A DNA stretch of 64,000 nucleotides. It comes from Kushneria avicenniae (GTDB lineage Bacteria > Pseudomonadota > Gammaproteobacteria > Pseudomonadales > Halomonadaceae). A model generated the notes under the pieces. The model saw nothing but the letters and a program-made list of their open reading frames with translations. It had not been told where the DNA came from and ran no database searches. Both the position numbers and the translations under genes were made by a program. The DNA lies in the NCBI RefSeq assembly GCF_900112585.1, contig NZ_FOLY01000007.1, positions 1 through 64,000 on the forward strand, given 5' to 3'. Below are positions 28,601 through 37,293 of this stretch, one piece after another (positions within the stretch are counted from its first letter, which is position 1; each line of letters begins with the position of its first letter).

Positions 28601-28628
28601 AACAGCGCGGCGTTATCGCCGCGCTGTT
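28601..28628 (-). terminator. Intrinsic terminator after the tetritol dehydrogenase gene
   Basis: The stem AACAGCGCGGCG / CGCCGCGCTGTT has a four-base loop. On the minus strand a T-run follows (A-run at 28596-28602). Confidence 0.88.
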
Positions 28629-28640
28629 TGTGAGGTGTAC

Positions 28641-29750
28641 TCAGGGGACCAGTACGATCTTGAGCGACTTCGCACCGCTGGTCATGAGCTCAAAGCCTTC
28701 CTCGAACTTCTCCAGCGGCATCTGATGGGTCACGACGCCCTCGGTGGGGAAGTCACCGTTTTTAATGCCCTCGATCACCAGCGGATAGCAGTACGGTCCG
28801 AGGTGCGAGCCCAGCACATCAAGCTCCTTGCGATCGGAGATGATGCTCCAGTCAACGCTGACCGGGTCCTTGAACACGCTGAACTCGACAAAGCGGCCGA
28901 GCTTTCGGATCATCGACAGCCCCTGTTCGACCGACTTCGGATGCCCGGTGGCCTCGATATAGACATCGCAGCCGTAGCCGCCGGTCATCTCCTTGATGAT
29001 CGACACCACGTCGTCATTTTTGGGGTTGAGCACCATGTCGGCGCCAAACTTTTTGGCCAGCTCCAGACGATCATCAAAGAGATCAAGCACGATCAGCTTT
29101 TCGGCGCCGGCCTTCTTGGCCGCCCCGACCATGCCAAGCCCCAGCGTGCCGGCCCCGGAGAGCACCACCACATCACCCAGCTCGATTTTGGCGCGCTGAA
29201 CGGCGTGCAGCGAGCAGGCATACGGCTCGATCAGAATCGCCTTCTCCAGCGGCAGCTCTTCGGGCACGTGGTAATTGATGGCCTCTTTCGTGAACTTCAT
29301 GTACTCGGCCATGCCGCCATTGACGTTGTTCTGAAAGCCGTAGAGATCGTGCTTTTCGCACATCCAGTACTGGCCGCGTCCGCAGAAGCGGCACTCCCAG
29401 CAGGGCACGATCTGCTCGGAGATCACGCGATCGCCGGGCTTGTAGTCGGTGACCGCATCGCCAACCTTCACCACTCGACCGATAAACTCGTGGCCCGGGA
29501 TCATTGGCGCCTTGATATAGGCCGGCTGATACTCATCGCCCCAGAAGCTCGGCGCCCCGTCAAAGGACTTGATATCACCGGCACAGATGCCACACCCCTC
29601 GACCTTGACCAGAATCTCGCGGTCATTGTCCAGCGTCGGCACCGGCACTTCTTCATAGCGGTAGTCGCCGGGGCCGTAAGCGACCACGGCATGCATGGTT
29701 TTGGGAATCTCGTGCTGGGTAACGTTATCCTGCGTCAGCGTGTCAGACAT
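28641..29750 (-). CDS. Zinc-dependent alcohol dehydrogenase, erythritol/L-threitol dehydrogenase-like
   Basis: A 369-residue medium-chain dehydrogenase. The catalytic zinc site is in CGICAGDIKSF and PGHEFIGRV, the structural zinc site in CWECRFCGRGQYWMC, and the NAD fold at GAGTLGLGMVGAAKKAG. It closely resembles sequences annotated as erythritol/L-threitol dehydrogenases, which oxidise the tetritol to erythrulose. The start at MSDTLTQ follows GAGGTGAT; an upstream extension is unsupported. A sigma70-type promoter and a 25-bp operator lie just upstream, and the same operator recurs at the ABC transporter and rpiB-like promoters. I infer the first step of tetritol catabolism. Confidence 0.78.
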   Translation of the reverse strand: MSDTLTQDNVTQHEIPKTMHAVVAYGPGDYRYEEVPVPTLDNDREILVKVEGCGICAGDIKSFDGAPSFWGDEYQPAYIKAPMIPGHEFIGRVVKVGDAVTDYKPGDRVISEQIVPCWECRFCGRGQYWMCEKHDLYGFQNNVNGGMAEYMKFTKEAINYHVPEELPLEKAILIEPYACSLHAVQRAKIELGDVVVLSGAGTLGLGMVGAAKKAGAEKLIVLDLFDDRLELAKKFGADMVLNPKNDDVVSIIKEMTGGYGCDVYIEATGHPKSVEQGLSMIRKLGRFVEFSVFKDPVSVDWSIISDRKELDVLGSHLGPYCYPLVIEGIKNGDFPTEGVVTHQMPLEKFEEGFELMTSGAKSLKIVLVP

Positions 29751-29779
29751 GTGATCACCTCGTAGCGGGCTGCAAACAT

Positions 29780-29804
29780 CATTTGTTCCTGCCATGGACA
29801 AATG
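29780..29804. promoter_or_regulatory. 25-bp operator, site 1 (dehydrogenase promoter)
   Basis: The dyad CATTTGT-N11-ACAAATG directly abuts the -10 hexamer of the dehydrogenase promoter. It follows the consensus CATWTGW-N11-WCAWATG, shared with sites at 34580-34604 and 42465-42489. The position over the start site suggests repression. The SorC-type regulator at 40672-41652 is the likely ligand (inference). Confidence 0.75.
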
Positions 29805-29833
29805 AAATAACGCCACAGGCCGCACCCGGTCAA
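29805..29833 (-). promoter_or_regulatory. Promoter of the tetritol dehydrogenase gene
   Basis: On the minus strand a -35 TTGACC (29828-29833), a 17-bp spacer and a -10 TTATTT (29805-29810) precede operator site 1 without a gap. The rest of 29751-30079 holds only this promoter, the operator and the terminator of the ABC operon. Confidence 0.65.
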
Positions 29834-30027
29834 TCAAACGCCGCGCCTCCAGACCTTATACTTTAGCGCAAGGCGCTATATCCCCTTGAACATGGAGTCC
29901 TTTTTCAAACCCTATTAGACGAATGTCTGGGCCGGTCATGATGGCCTGACATTATCTTTTAATGATCGATCATTGATCATTTGAACAGTGCGAACAAGCC
30001 GCTATCTGCACTCACGCTCCAACGAAA

Positions 30028-30051
30028 GAAGCCGCCCTGGCGGGCGGCTTC
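30028..30051 (-). terminator. Intrinsic terminator after the ABC transporter operon
   Basis: The stem GAAGCCGCCC / GGGCGGCTTC has a four-base loop. The minus strand continues with a T-rich TTCGTTGG. Confidence 0.75.
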
Positions 30052-30079
30052 GATGCTTTCAGAGAGACGCTCCGAGCGC

Positions 30080-31042
30080 TTATTGTTCCAGCACGAAGGG
30101 CGACGTTACCTGATCAACGTTGTCCGGTGTGATCAGCAGGCAGTCGAAAAGCTGCTTTTCACCATCCAGACCGGTCTCACCGGTACGGATGAACTGATCG
30201 GCCAGCTCCACAGCGCGCTTTGAAAACACCGCCACCGGCTGCAGAACGGTGTAGGCCATGTCACCGGCCTTGACCGCCTTGACCGCATCCGGCGAGCCAT
30301 CGAAACCGCCGACCACGACATCCTTGAGCTTGCCCGACTCACGCAGGGCTGCGATGGCGCCCAGCGCCATCTCGTCGTTACCGCTGATCACGCCCTGAAT
30401 GTCCGGATTGGCCTGCAGCATGCTCTGGGTCTTGTTGTAGCCCTGAGTGCGGTCCCAGTTGGCCACGTCAGAAGCGACCAGTTCGAGATCCGGATACTGG
30501 CTCAATACCGTCTGGTAGCCATTGGAGCGGGTCGCGGCGTTGTTGTCCGAAGGTGCGCCCTTGAGCTCGACGTAACGCGCGCTGTCACCCACGGCCTCGA
30601 TCCACTGCTGGGCACCCAGCGCTGCCCCCTGCGCGTTGTTGGAAACCAGCTGTGCCTTGGCCAGCCCCTGCTGGTTGATCTCGGCATTGACGATAAAGAC
30701 CGGAATGCCGGCATTGACGGCCTTTTTGACCGCGCCGACCGAGCCATCAGCGTTGGCCGGGTCCAGGATGATGGCCTTCGCCTGGTTGGTAATCGCGGTA
30801 TCGACCTGGCGGCTTTCAGCGTTGGTATCGCCCTTGTGGGCGCTGACGTTGGCGCTGTAGCCCATCTCCTCGGCGGTCTCCCGGGCAATCTGACCCTCCG
30901 TCAGCCAGTATGGATTGGAGGTGTCATTGACGATGATCGAGATCAGTCCCTTCTGCTGATCCTGAGCCAGCGCGCTGCCACCGAACACCATGGCACCGAT
31001 GGCCAGCCCCGCCACCAAAAGACGCTTCCCTTTTCTCAACAT
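30080..31042 (-). CDS. ABC transporter sugar-binding protein (RbsB-like)
   Basis: A 320-residue periplasmic binding protein of the D-ribose/polyol type. The signal peptide is MLRKGKRLLVAGLAIGAMVF, with cleavage after ALA near residue 26. The mature protein starts with the family pattern ISIIVNDTSNPYWLTEGQIA and includes ILDPANADGS, FIVNAEI, GNDEMALGAIAALRESG and GGFDGSPDAVKAV. AAGGAG lies 8 bp before the chosen ATG. It is last in the operon DUF2291-ATPase-permease-SBP, read leftwards. Tetritols are the inferred ligands from context. Confidence 0.85.
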   Translation of the reverse strand: MLRKGKRLLVAGLAIGAMVFGGSALAQDQQKGLISIIVNDTSNPYWLTEGQIARETAEEMGYSANVSAHKGDTNAESRQVDTAITNQAKAIILDPANADGSVGAVKKAVNAGIPVFIVNAEINQQGLAKAQLVSNNAQGAALGAQQWIEAVGDSARYVELKGAPSDNNAATRSNGYQTVLSQYPDLELVASDVANWDRTQGYNKTQSMLQANPDIQGVISGNDEMALGAIAALRESGKLKDVVVGGFDGSPDAVKAVKAGDMAYTVLQPVAVFSKRAVELADQFIRTGETGLDGEKQLFDCLLITPDNVDQVTSPFVLEQ

Positions 31043-31109
31043 GATGCTTCTCCTTGCCTTGACGGTTGATGTGCCGGCGAACCGGCGTTTCGATGCCATC
31101 CGGACCGGC

Positions 31110-32231
31110 CTACGCCGCTCCGGAGGATGCCGGCGCCTTCTTCTCCCCGGCATCTGGAGCACGCTTTTTGCGAGGCTTGTACTGAATGCTGTTCAACAGC
31201 ACTGCCAGCACGATGACCGCGCCCATGAAAACGGTCTGCCAGTAGGAAGAGACCCCGATAATGACCAGACCATCGGACAGAAAGCCGATAACAAAGGCGC
31301 CCAGCAGCGTGCCGCGCACGTTGCCGCGCCCGCCGGTCAGCGCCGCGCCGCCGATGACGACCCCGGCAATCGCGGTCAGCTCATAGGTGGTGCCGGCCGT
31401 AGGCCCGGCCGAGGTCAACTGCGAGGAGAGCACCAGTCCTGCAATGGCGGCGCAGACACCGGAAAGCACATAGACCCACACCTGCACCCGCTTGACCGGA
31501 ACGCCGGAGAGCTCAGCGGCGCGCGCGTTGCCGCCGGTGGCATAGACCCAGCGCCCGAAGGGCGTCCGGTTGAGCGCAAACATGCAGGCAATCGCCACCG
31601 CCGCAAAGATCAGCACGCCTACCGGCACGCCGAACAGGCGATTGAAGCCCAGCCAGTCAAAACCGGTATTGCCGAACTCGGGATTGCCGCCCAGATTGTT
31701 GTAGGTCAGGCCGTCGGTCATCAAAAGCGCCACGCCGCGCGCGACGTAGAGCGTGCCCAGGGTCGCCACGAATGCCGGCACTCGAAAGATCGAGACCAGC
31801 ACGCCGTTGATCATGCCCACAAACGCTCCGGCCACGCAGGTCAGTATCACCACGGCCCAGACCGGCGGATAGAGCGTCACGCCGAACATATCCAGCGACA
31901 CGCCCTGCATCAGAAAACCTGCAATGACGCCCGCAAGCCCCATGGTCGAACCTACAGACAGGTCGATACCGCCGGTCAGGATGACCAGCAGCATGCCGAT
32001 CGAAAGCAGCCCGAAGATGGCCACGTGAGACGACATGGTCAGAAAGTTATTGGTCGAGAAATAGACCGGCGAGAGGATCGAAAAGATGATGATGATGGCA
32101 ATCAGGGCAAAAAAGGCACGCCCTTCCAGAAGCATGCGCCCCAGATCAAACCCGCCGGCGCGACGTGGCGCCGAGCGTGAAGATGACCGGGCGGCGGTGT
32201 CGGATGAAGCATTTCCTTGAACATCGGACAT
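31110..32231 (-). CDS. ABC transporter permease (RbsC-like)
   Basis: A 373-residue inner-membrane permease with 8-10 hydrophobic helices of the ribose/xylose/erythritol class. Typical segments are VILTGGIDLSVGSTMGLAGV, VPAFVATLGTLYVARGVALL, ATGGNARAAELSGVPV and AIAGVVIGGAALTGGRG. The N-terminal 30 residues are hydrophilic and Ser/Arg-rich. It forms the membrane channel with the downstream binding protein and the upstream ATPase, with which it is co-transcribed. Confidence 0.88.
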   Translation of the reverse strand: MSDVQGNASSDTAARSSSRSAPRRAGGFDLGRMLLEGRAFFALIAIIIIFSILSPVYFSTNNFLTMSSHVAIFGLLSIGMLLVILTGGIDLSVGSTMGLAGVIAGFLMQGVSLDMFGVTLYPPVWAVVILTCVAGAFVGMINGVLVSIFRVPAFVATLGTLYVARGVALLMTDGLTYNNLGGNPEFGNTGFDWLGFNRLFGVPVGVLIFAAVAIACMFALNRTPFGRWVYATGGNARAAELSGVPVKRVQVWVYVLSGVCAAIAGLVLSSQLTSAGPTAGTTYELTAIAGVVIGGAALTGGRGNVRGTLLGAFVIGFLSDGLVIIGVSSYWQTVFMGAVIVLAVLLNSIQYKPRKKRAPDAGEKKAPASSGAA

Positions 32232-32273
32232 GTTGATGATCCCTGCTGTACACGTGTTTCAGCCTTCAGCGGA

Positions 32274-33824
32274 TTATTCTCCGGAGGCTGCCATGATCTC
32301 TTCCCGGGTCACATCGGCCCCGAATTCCGCGCTGATGCGCCCGCGGCTCATGACCACGATGCGATGCGCCACGCTCAGGCACTCCCCTACTTCCGAGGTC
32401 GAATAGATCACCGCCAGCCCTTTCGAGGCGCCCTCGGCCAGCAGCCGGAACACCTCGGCCTTGGCGCCGATATCGATGCCGCGACTGGGTTCATCGAGCA
32501 GCACCACTCGCGGGTGCGTGGCCAGCATCTTGCCGATGACCACTTTCTGCTGGTTGCCGCCGGACAGGGAGCCGATCCCGGCGCCGCCACCGTCGGTCTT
32601 GATGTGCACGTTGCGAATCGAGTCATCGACGACGCCCTGCTCGCGTCGACCTGACGTCAACAGCCCGCGGGTAAAGGCCTTGATGCTGGCCAGCGACAGG
32701 TTTTCCCCTACCGTCATGGTCTGCACCAGGCCATCGCGCTGACGGTCTTCCGGCACCAGCACCAGCCCGCGCTCGATACGCTCGGCGATGCTCAGCCGGG
32801 AAATGTCCTCGCCCTCCAGCATGACGTGCCCGTCACTGGCCGTGACGCGCCCCGCCGCACACTCCAGAAGCTCCGTGCGTCCAGCGCCCATCAGCCCATA
32901 GATACACACGATCTCTCCGGCACGGACCGACAGCGACAGCCGATCCACCACCGAGCGCTCCGGTACGGCAACATCGGCCACGCTGATATTGTCGAGCGAC
33001 AGTGCCACCTCTCCCATGGTATGGCCGGTCGGCGGCGAGCCCAGATCAAAGTTGTCGCCCACCATATGGCGCACGATCCACTCCAGATCGATCTCGCTCC
33101 GCTCGGCCCGAGCGGTCATGGCACCATCACGCAGCACCACGGCGTGGTCGGTAATGGTCAGCGCCTCCTCCAGATGGTGCGAGATATAGACGATCGACAC
33201 GCCACGGCCTTTCAGATCGGCGATCACCCGGAACAGCACCTCGACCTCAGAGGCCGACAGCGCCGAGGTCGGCTCATCCATGATCAGAATGCGCGAGTCG
33301 ACCGACAGGGCGCGGGCGATCTCGACGATCTGCTGCTGTCCCAGACGCAGGTCCTCCACCAGCGTCAGCGGATCGATAGGCTCGTCGAGTTCGGCCATCA
33401 GCCGCTCGGTCTCGCGCGCCTCTTCGGCGTAATTCACGCCCCCCGGTCCGCCCAGCTCGCGCCCCATGAAGATGTTGTCGCGCACGGTCATGTTGGGCGC
33501 GAGGCTCAGCTCCTGGTGAATGATCGAGATGCCGTGGCGCTGGGCATCCACGGTGGAATCGAAGCTGACCGGACGACCATCGAGCACGATCTCGCCGGCA
33601 CTGGGCTGTATCACGCCGGAGAGAATCTTCATCAGCGTTGACTTGCCCGCGCCGTTTTCGCCGAAAAGGGTGGTGACCTGCCCACGGCGGATATCGAAAT
33701 TGACGCTTTTGAGCGCGTGCACGCTGCCAAAGGACTTGGCCACGTTGCGCGCCGACAGCACGACCTCGCCTGTCTCGCGTGATGGCGATGCCGGCCTGTC
33801 CATGACGCTCTCTTCACTGTTCAT
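32274..33824 (-). CDS. ABC transporter ATP-binding protein (RbsA-like, duplicated)
   Basis: A 516-residue ATPase with two nucleotide-binding domains. The first has Walker A GENGAGKSTLMKIL at about residue 55, signature LRLGQQQIVEIARAL and Walker B ILIMDEPTSAL. The second has the degenerate GLMGAGRTELLEC, signature LSGGNQQKVVIGKML and Walker B VVLLDEPSRGID, as is usual for RbsA-type proteins. GGGAG lies 8 bp before the ATG. It energises the permease encoded 42 bp downstream. Confidence 0.9.
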   Translation of the reverse strand: MNSEESVMDRPASPSRETGEVVLSARNVAKSFGSVHALKSVNFDIRRGQVTTLFGENGAGKSTLMKILSGVIQPSAGEIVLDGRPVSFDSTVDAQRHGISIIHQELSLAPNMTVRDNIFMGRELGGPGGVNYAEEARETERLMAELDEPIDPLTLVEDLRLGQQQIVEIARALSVDSRILIMDEPTSALSASEVEVLFRVIADLKGRGVSIVYISHHLEEALTITDHAVVLRDGAMTARAERSEIDLEWIVRHMVGDNFDLGSPPTGHTMGEVALSLDNISVADVAVPERSVVDRLSLSVRAGEIVCIYGLMGAGRTELLECAAGRVTASDGHVMLEGEDISRLSIAERIERGLVLVPEDRQRDGLVQTMTVGENLSLASIKAFTRGLLTSGRREQGVVDDSIRNVHIKTDGGGAGIGSLSGGNQQKVVIGKMLATHPRVVLLDEPSRGIDIGAKAEVFRLLAEGASKGLAVIYSTSEVGECLSVAHRIVVMSRGRISAEFGADVTREEIMAASGE

Positions 33825-33848
33825 GAAACGCTCCCGTAATCGCCCGGC

Positions 33849-34505
33849 TTACTGCACATCCAGCGCTACCGGTGTGATCAGCCAGTTTTTGGGATTGATC
33901 ATCTGAAAGACGCCGGTGACCTCCACCGTTTTACCGCTCAGATTCGCCGTATCCACGCCCTCGAGCACCTCAGCCTTCATGGCGTTGTTGATCGACGCCC
34001 CGGCATTCTGGTATTCGATCTGGTTGGTGAACTGACCGAAACTGATCTCGCCGGTCGCATCGCGCAGGGTGGTGCCGTTGATGGCCGGCCCGGTCTGAAC
34101 GCGCACCGTGGTGCCTTCCGGCATGTCGGGAACGCTGATGGTATAGATACCGGATTTGCCCTCCCCGACCGTGCCGGTGACATGCACCGGAAAGATCGGA
34201 CCGATGCTGCTGGCCACGCCGTAGCGCTGTCCGGCGGCGCTGGCATCATCATTCAGCGCCTGCGCCAGCGCCGGTGCCTCGACGGCGCGCGATTCAACGC
34301 TTTCACGAATGTTCGGGAACTGCTCCTGGCCATAGCGCTCGGCCGAGAACTGACCGCTTTGCGCATCCGACTGGGCGCCCTGCTCGACCACATGTGTATC
34401 CCAGACCATCGTGGCGGCCACGATGATCACCACAACGGCCGTGATGGCGCGCCCCTTTTTCCTGCGGGGACGAGGGCGGGCATGGGTGCTGGTATTTGTT
34501 GTCAT
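33849..34505 (-). CDS. DUF2291 family protein, first gene of the ABC operon
   Basis: A 218-residue protein with a basic N-terminus (RPRPRRKKGRA), one membrane segment at about residues 20-38 (AITAVVVIIVAATMVW) and a periplasmic C-terminal domain ending in VEVTGVFQMINPKNWLITPVALDVQ. This matches the DUF2291 family, which recurs beside RbsABC-type sugar transporters and has no established function. The start at MTTNTST replaces a longer reading frame without support. Being first in the operon, 24 bp before the ATPase gene, suggests a role in uptake, perhaps as an accessory to the permease or binding protein. Confidence 0.75.
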   Translation of the reverse strand: MTTNTSTHARPRPRRKKGRAITAVVVIIVAATMVWDTHVVEQGAQSDAQSGQFSAERYGQEQFPNIRESVESRAVEAPALAQALNDDASAAGQRYGVASSIGPIFPVHVTGTVGEGKSGIYTISVPDMPEGTTVRVQTGPAINGTTLRDATGEISFGQFTNQIEYQNAGASINNAMKAEVLEGVDTANLSGKTVEVTGVFQMINPKNWLITPVALDVQ

Positions 34506-34579
34506 ATCAAACCGGTCTCCGCTGCAGGGGCAGGTGCCGATCAGGGTCGGCGCATGGCGCCATGGATGCCTGACCGCAT

Positions 34580-34604
34580 CATTTGACCTGCCTTCGTTCA
34601 AATG
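34580..34604. promoter_or_regulatory. 25-bp operator, site 2 (ABC transporter promoter)
   Basis: The dyad CATTTGA-N11-TCAAATG has the same consensus, spacing and placement as the site at 29780-29804. Its edge touches the -10 hexamer of the ABC operon promoter. Confidence 0.75.
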
Positions 34605-34634
34605 TATTAACGCTGCGGCGCGTTCTACCTGCAA
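34605..34634 (-). promoter_or_regulatory. Promoter of the DUF2291-ABC transporter operon
   Basis: On the minus strand a -35 TTGCAG (34629-34634), an 18-bp spacer and a -10 TTAATA (34605-34610) precede operator site 2. The -35 is a weak match. The rest of the 376-bp divergent region to gntR is AT-rich and holds operator A. Confidence 0.5.
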
Positions 34635-34811
34635 TCCCCGGACCGGCTTCAGACGCTAAGACTTTGTGCTTAACGTTTTTAACACACTGAAATCAAAAGC
34701 AATAAATAGCGCACTCTGAAGCGCATGCGACTAAAGTTCTCCGCTATAAAAACTGCTGATAATGCGAACATTTCTACAGATCAGGAACATCGGTGCAGCA
34801 TCAAAAGCCAT

Positions 34812-34828
34812 TTGTTGACAGTCTACAA
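34812..34828. promoter_or_regulatory. 17-bp GntR/FCD operator, site A (gntR autoregulation)
   Basis: TTGTTGACAGTCTACAA, a 17-bp dyad 54 bp upstream of the gntR start, contains a TTGACA that could serve as a -35. It is nearly the same as sites at 37294-37310 and 40436-40452. FadR-class regulators bind short dyads of this size. Confidence 0.7.
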
Positions 34829-34881
34829 TGGTCAAAAAAGGTATCCTGATCGCTGCATTGCCGTCTCTACAGGAACCGTTC

Positions 34882-35547
34882 ATGAGCATCAAAAGCCTTC
34901 AGCGCACCACCCTTCGCGATCAGTGTCTGGATGGTCTGCGCTCTGCCATTACCTCCGGGCAGCTGCCGGCCGGCCATCACCTGGTGGAAACCGATCTCTC
35001 GGCGGCCTTTGGCGTCAGCCGTGGCACGCTGCGCGAAGCGATGCGACGGCTGGAACAGGAAGGGCTGCTGGTCGCCGGACCACGCGGCCAGCTGCGGGTC
35101 AGAGAGATCAATGAAGGGGAAATCGGTCATCTCTATCAGGTCCGCGCGGCCCTTGAAGTACTGGCGGCACGCAGCCTCTGTCTTCATGACGACTTTACAG
35201 CGCGCATGGAGACTCTGCGCGAATGTCTGCAAAGGCTGCATGAGGTACAGGGTGATCTTGGCGAGCAGATCGAGGCCGACCTGACCTTTCACCGCACGCT
35301 TTGCGAGCTCAGTGGCAATCCGGTGTTGCTGTCGAGCTGGCTGGCCTTGGAAGGACCGATTCGAATCACGATCATGCATGCCGGTCTCGAGCGCGCCCTG
35401 CACAACATGTCGGCGGATCGTCACGATAATCTGCTGGATGTGATTGCCCAACGCGACCCGGCGCATATTGAACGGGTGCTCGTTGAACACATGGATGAGG
35501 CGGCTCAGCGCCTGATGCGCGCCATGGAAGCACAGTGCGCCGGTTGA
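34882..35547 (+). CDS. GntR family transcriptional regulator, FCD (FadR) subfamily
   Basis: A 221-residue regulator. The N-terminal winged helix (residues 5-70) includes LPAGHHLVETDLSAAFGVSRGTLREAMRRLEQEGLL, and the C-terminal FCD all-alpha ligand domain contains the metal-binding pattern with ADLTFHRTL and the two later His (RHDNLLD, VEHMDEA). Ligands of FCD domains are small organic acids. The start at MSIKSLQRTT follows AGGAACC. It is convergent with the SDR gene and divergent from the ABC operon. I infer it controls the TRAP/SDR/isomerase genes through the 17-bp operators. Confidence 0.88.
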   Translation: MSIKSLQRTTLRDQCLDGLRSAITSGQLPAGHHLVETDLSAAFGVSRGTLREAMRRLEQEGLLVAGPRGQLRVREINEGEIGHLYQVRAALEVLAARSLCLHDDFTARMETLRECLQRLHEVQGDLGEQIEADLTFHRTLCELSGNPVLLSSWLALEGPIRITIMHAGLERALHNMSADRHDNLLDVIAQRDPAHIERVLVEHMDEAAQRLMRAMEAQCAG

Positions 35548-35562
35548 TCAACCGGCGCACTG
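35533..35562. terminator. Perfect 30-bp palindrome at the end of gntR
   Basis: Two 15-bp arms, CAGTGCGCCGGTTGA and TCAACCGGCGCACTG, join with no spacer. The element overlaps the last gntR codons and lies in the gap to the convergent SDR gene. A second hairpin, CCCTGTC ATC GACAGGG, follows at about 35580-35597. Neither has a U-tract, so a transcription-end role is likely but not certain. Confidence 0.55.
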
Positions 35563-35607
35563 CGCCTCATCGCAGGGCACCCTGTCATCGACAGGGCCCC
35601 GGACGTG

Positions 35608-36366
35608 TCAGTACATGTGCATGCCGCCGTTGATGTCCAGCGCCGCCCCGGTGGTGTAGGAGGAGAGCTCGGAGGCCAGAAACACAAAGCCCCGTGCCAC
35701 ATCATCGGCATCGCCCAGGCGATTGAGCGGAATCCCGGTCAGGATCTGCGTTTTCATCTCATCGGTCAGCTTGCCACCGGTGATATCGGTCTGGATCAAC
35801 CCCGGCGTGACCGAGTTGACGCGAATATTGTGCACGCCGAATTCACGCGCCATCGCCTTGGAAAGGCCCAGCATTCCCGCCTTGGCGGCACTGTAGTGCG
35901 GTCCGCCAAAGATACCCCCGCCACGCTGCGCCGATACCGACGAGGTATTCACGATCGCACCGCCCTTCTGCTCGACCATGTACGGCAGCACCGCCTGAGA
36001 CATGTAGAGCATGCCGCGCAGGCTGACATCAGTGACCTGCTCGTAATTCTCCGGCGTAATCTCCATGGTTTTCAGCGGCTGGGTAATCCCGGCATTGTTG
36101 ATCAGCACATCGATACGCCCGTACTGATCGGCAACGGCCTTTGCGGCCGCCTCGCAGGAGGCCTTGTCGGTGACGTCACAGGCCACGCCCAGAGTGCGCT
36201 CACCGCTGACATCCGCTGCCGCCTCGCGGCTCTTGTCCAGATCAAGATCAGCGATCACCACGATGGCACCGTGCTCATGAAAAAGCCGTGCTGCCGCCTT
36301 GCCGATACCGCGAGGACCGGCGCCGCCGGTGATGATGCATACCTTGTCTTCCAACAGTCCTTTCAT
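35608..36366 (-). CDS. SDR family NAD(P)-dependent oxidoreductase
   Basis: A 252-residue classical short-chain dehydrogenase. It has the cofactor motif TGGAGPRGIGKAAA, Asp in VIADLDLD favouring NAD, NNAG, and the catalytic Ser in NTSSVSAQ with YSAAK further on. A polyol, sugar or sugar-acid substrate is likely from context. It is last in an operon with the isomerase/epimerase gene 44 bp upstream and probably the TRAP transporter. D-threitol dehydrogenases and many sugar-acid dehydrogenases belong to this class, so the substrate cannot be fixed by sequence. Confidence 0.85.
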   Translation of the reverse strand: MKGLLEDKVCIITGGAGPRGIGKAAARLFHEHGAIVVIADLDLDKSREAAADVSGERTLGVACDVTDKASCEAAAKAVADQYGRIDVLINNAGITQPLKTMEITPENYEQVTDVSLRGMLYMSQAVLPYMVEQKGGAIVNTSSVSAQRGGGIFGGPHYSAAKAGMLGLSKAMAREFGVHNIRVNSVTPGLIQTDITGGKLTDEMKTQILTGIPLNRLGDADDVARGFVFLASELSSYTTGAALDINGGMHMY

Positions 36367-36410
36367 GATGTGCTCCAGAAGTGGGTGAAACAGTCGATTA
36401 CCGCTGTGAA

Positions 36411-37283
36411 TTACAGGCCCGGATGGTGCTGCACCATCCAGCGCAGGGACGCCGCCACGCCCTGCTCGATCTCCTCGAGCGGCAGCGGTTCAGGGCGTTT
36501 GTCGGGCTGGGCATGGGCATCACGCCGCAGCCGGAAGGGCAGCTCGAGACTGAAGGGCAGCTCACGCATCGCCAGCGCCTCGACAATGGGCGCGTAGTCG
36601 ATATCGCCGGTGCCCAGCGCACCGAAGCGATACCCCTCGGCGTCACGATGCACTGCCTTGAGGTGCAGGTGAGCGCTCAGCGGGATCGCTTCGAGCGCAT
36701 CATCGACCGGCGACAGCGCCGGGCGATGGGAGATCAGGTTGCCGGGGTCATAATTGATACCGGTGGCAGAGGCATCCAGACGTGCCAGCAGCGTCGGCAG
36801 CTCGCTGGCCTGATTGATCAGGTTGTCACTGCCATCGCCCGGATTTTCAAACAGCAGCCTGACGCCGGCCTCGCGCGCCGCTGCCATCATGTGATCAAGC
36901 CCCTGCTCGAAATACTCGCGCCCGGCAAGGCTTGCCGCGTTGGAGATCAGGTAGCGCGCCCCCAGCGCGGCGGCAAAACGGATGCGCACCGCCATGCTCT
37001 CTGCAGCGCCCGGCTCGCCGAGATCGATATGGGCCGACAGCACCGCGCAGCGCTGCCCGTGTTGGGCCATCAGCGCGCGCAGCGTCTGCGCCAGTTCGGC
37101 GTTGAGATCGGCATCGGTAAACTCATTGACGTAGCCCTTGATAAAGGCCAGCTCGACATCGGCAATATTGAGCCGCGCCATCGAGGCAAAGACTTCGGGC
37201 CAGTCGTAGCCGTCCCACGCCGCAGTACTGACCGACATGCCCACAGCACGCATCCGATCGGCATCAGGCAGTCCAACGCTCAT
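36411..37283 (-). CDS. Sugar phosphate isomerase/epimerase (TIM barrel, hydroxypyruvate isomerase-like)
   Basis: A 290-residue xylose-isomerase-like TIM barrel (AP endonuclease 2 fold). Candidate metal and catalytic residues lie in VELAFIKGY, LSAHIDLGE, LLFENPGDGSDN, GINYDPGNLI, LHLKAVHRD and FSLELPFRL, in the order typical for these enzymes. The start at MSVGLPDAD has GGAGG 5 bp upstream. Operator B sits directly before that ribosome-binding site. Members include hydroxypyruvate and 2-oxo-tetronate isomerases, tagatose epimerases and others. The partner SDR and TRAP transporter suggest a sugar-acid or ketose pathway. Confidence 0.8.
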   Translation of the reverse strand: MSVGLPDADRMRAVGMSVSTAAWDGYDWPEVFASMARLNIADVELAFIKGYVNEFTDADLNAELAQTLRALMAQHGQRCAVLSAHIDLGEPGAAESMAVRIRFAAALGARYLISNAASLAGREYFEQGLDHMMAAAREAGVRLLFENPGDGSDNLINQASELPTLLARLDASATGINYDPGNLISHRPALSPVDDALEAIPLSAHLHLKAVHRDAEGYRFGALGTGDIDYAPIVEALAMRELPFSLELPFRLRRDAHAQPDKRPEPLPLEEIEQGVAASLRWMVQHHPGL

Positions 37284-37293
37284 CGAAACCTCC

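Noticed and set aside
28407-29765. Plus-strand ORF of 452 codons
   Set aside because: Antisense to the tetritol dehydrogenase; the translation is low-complexity and without motifs.
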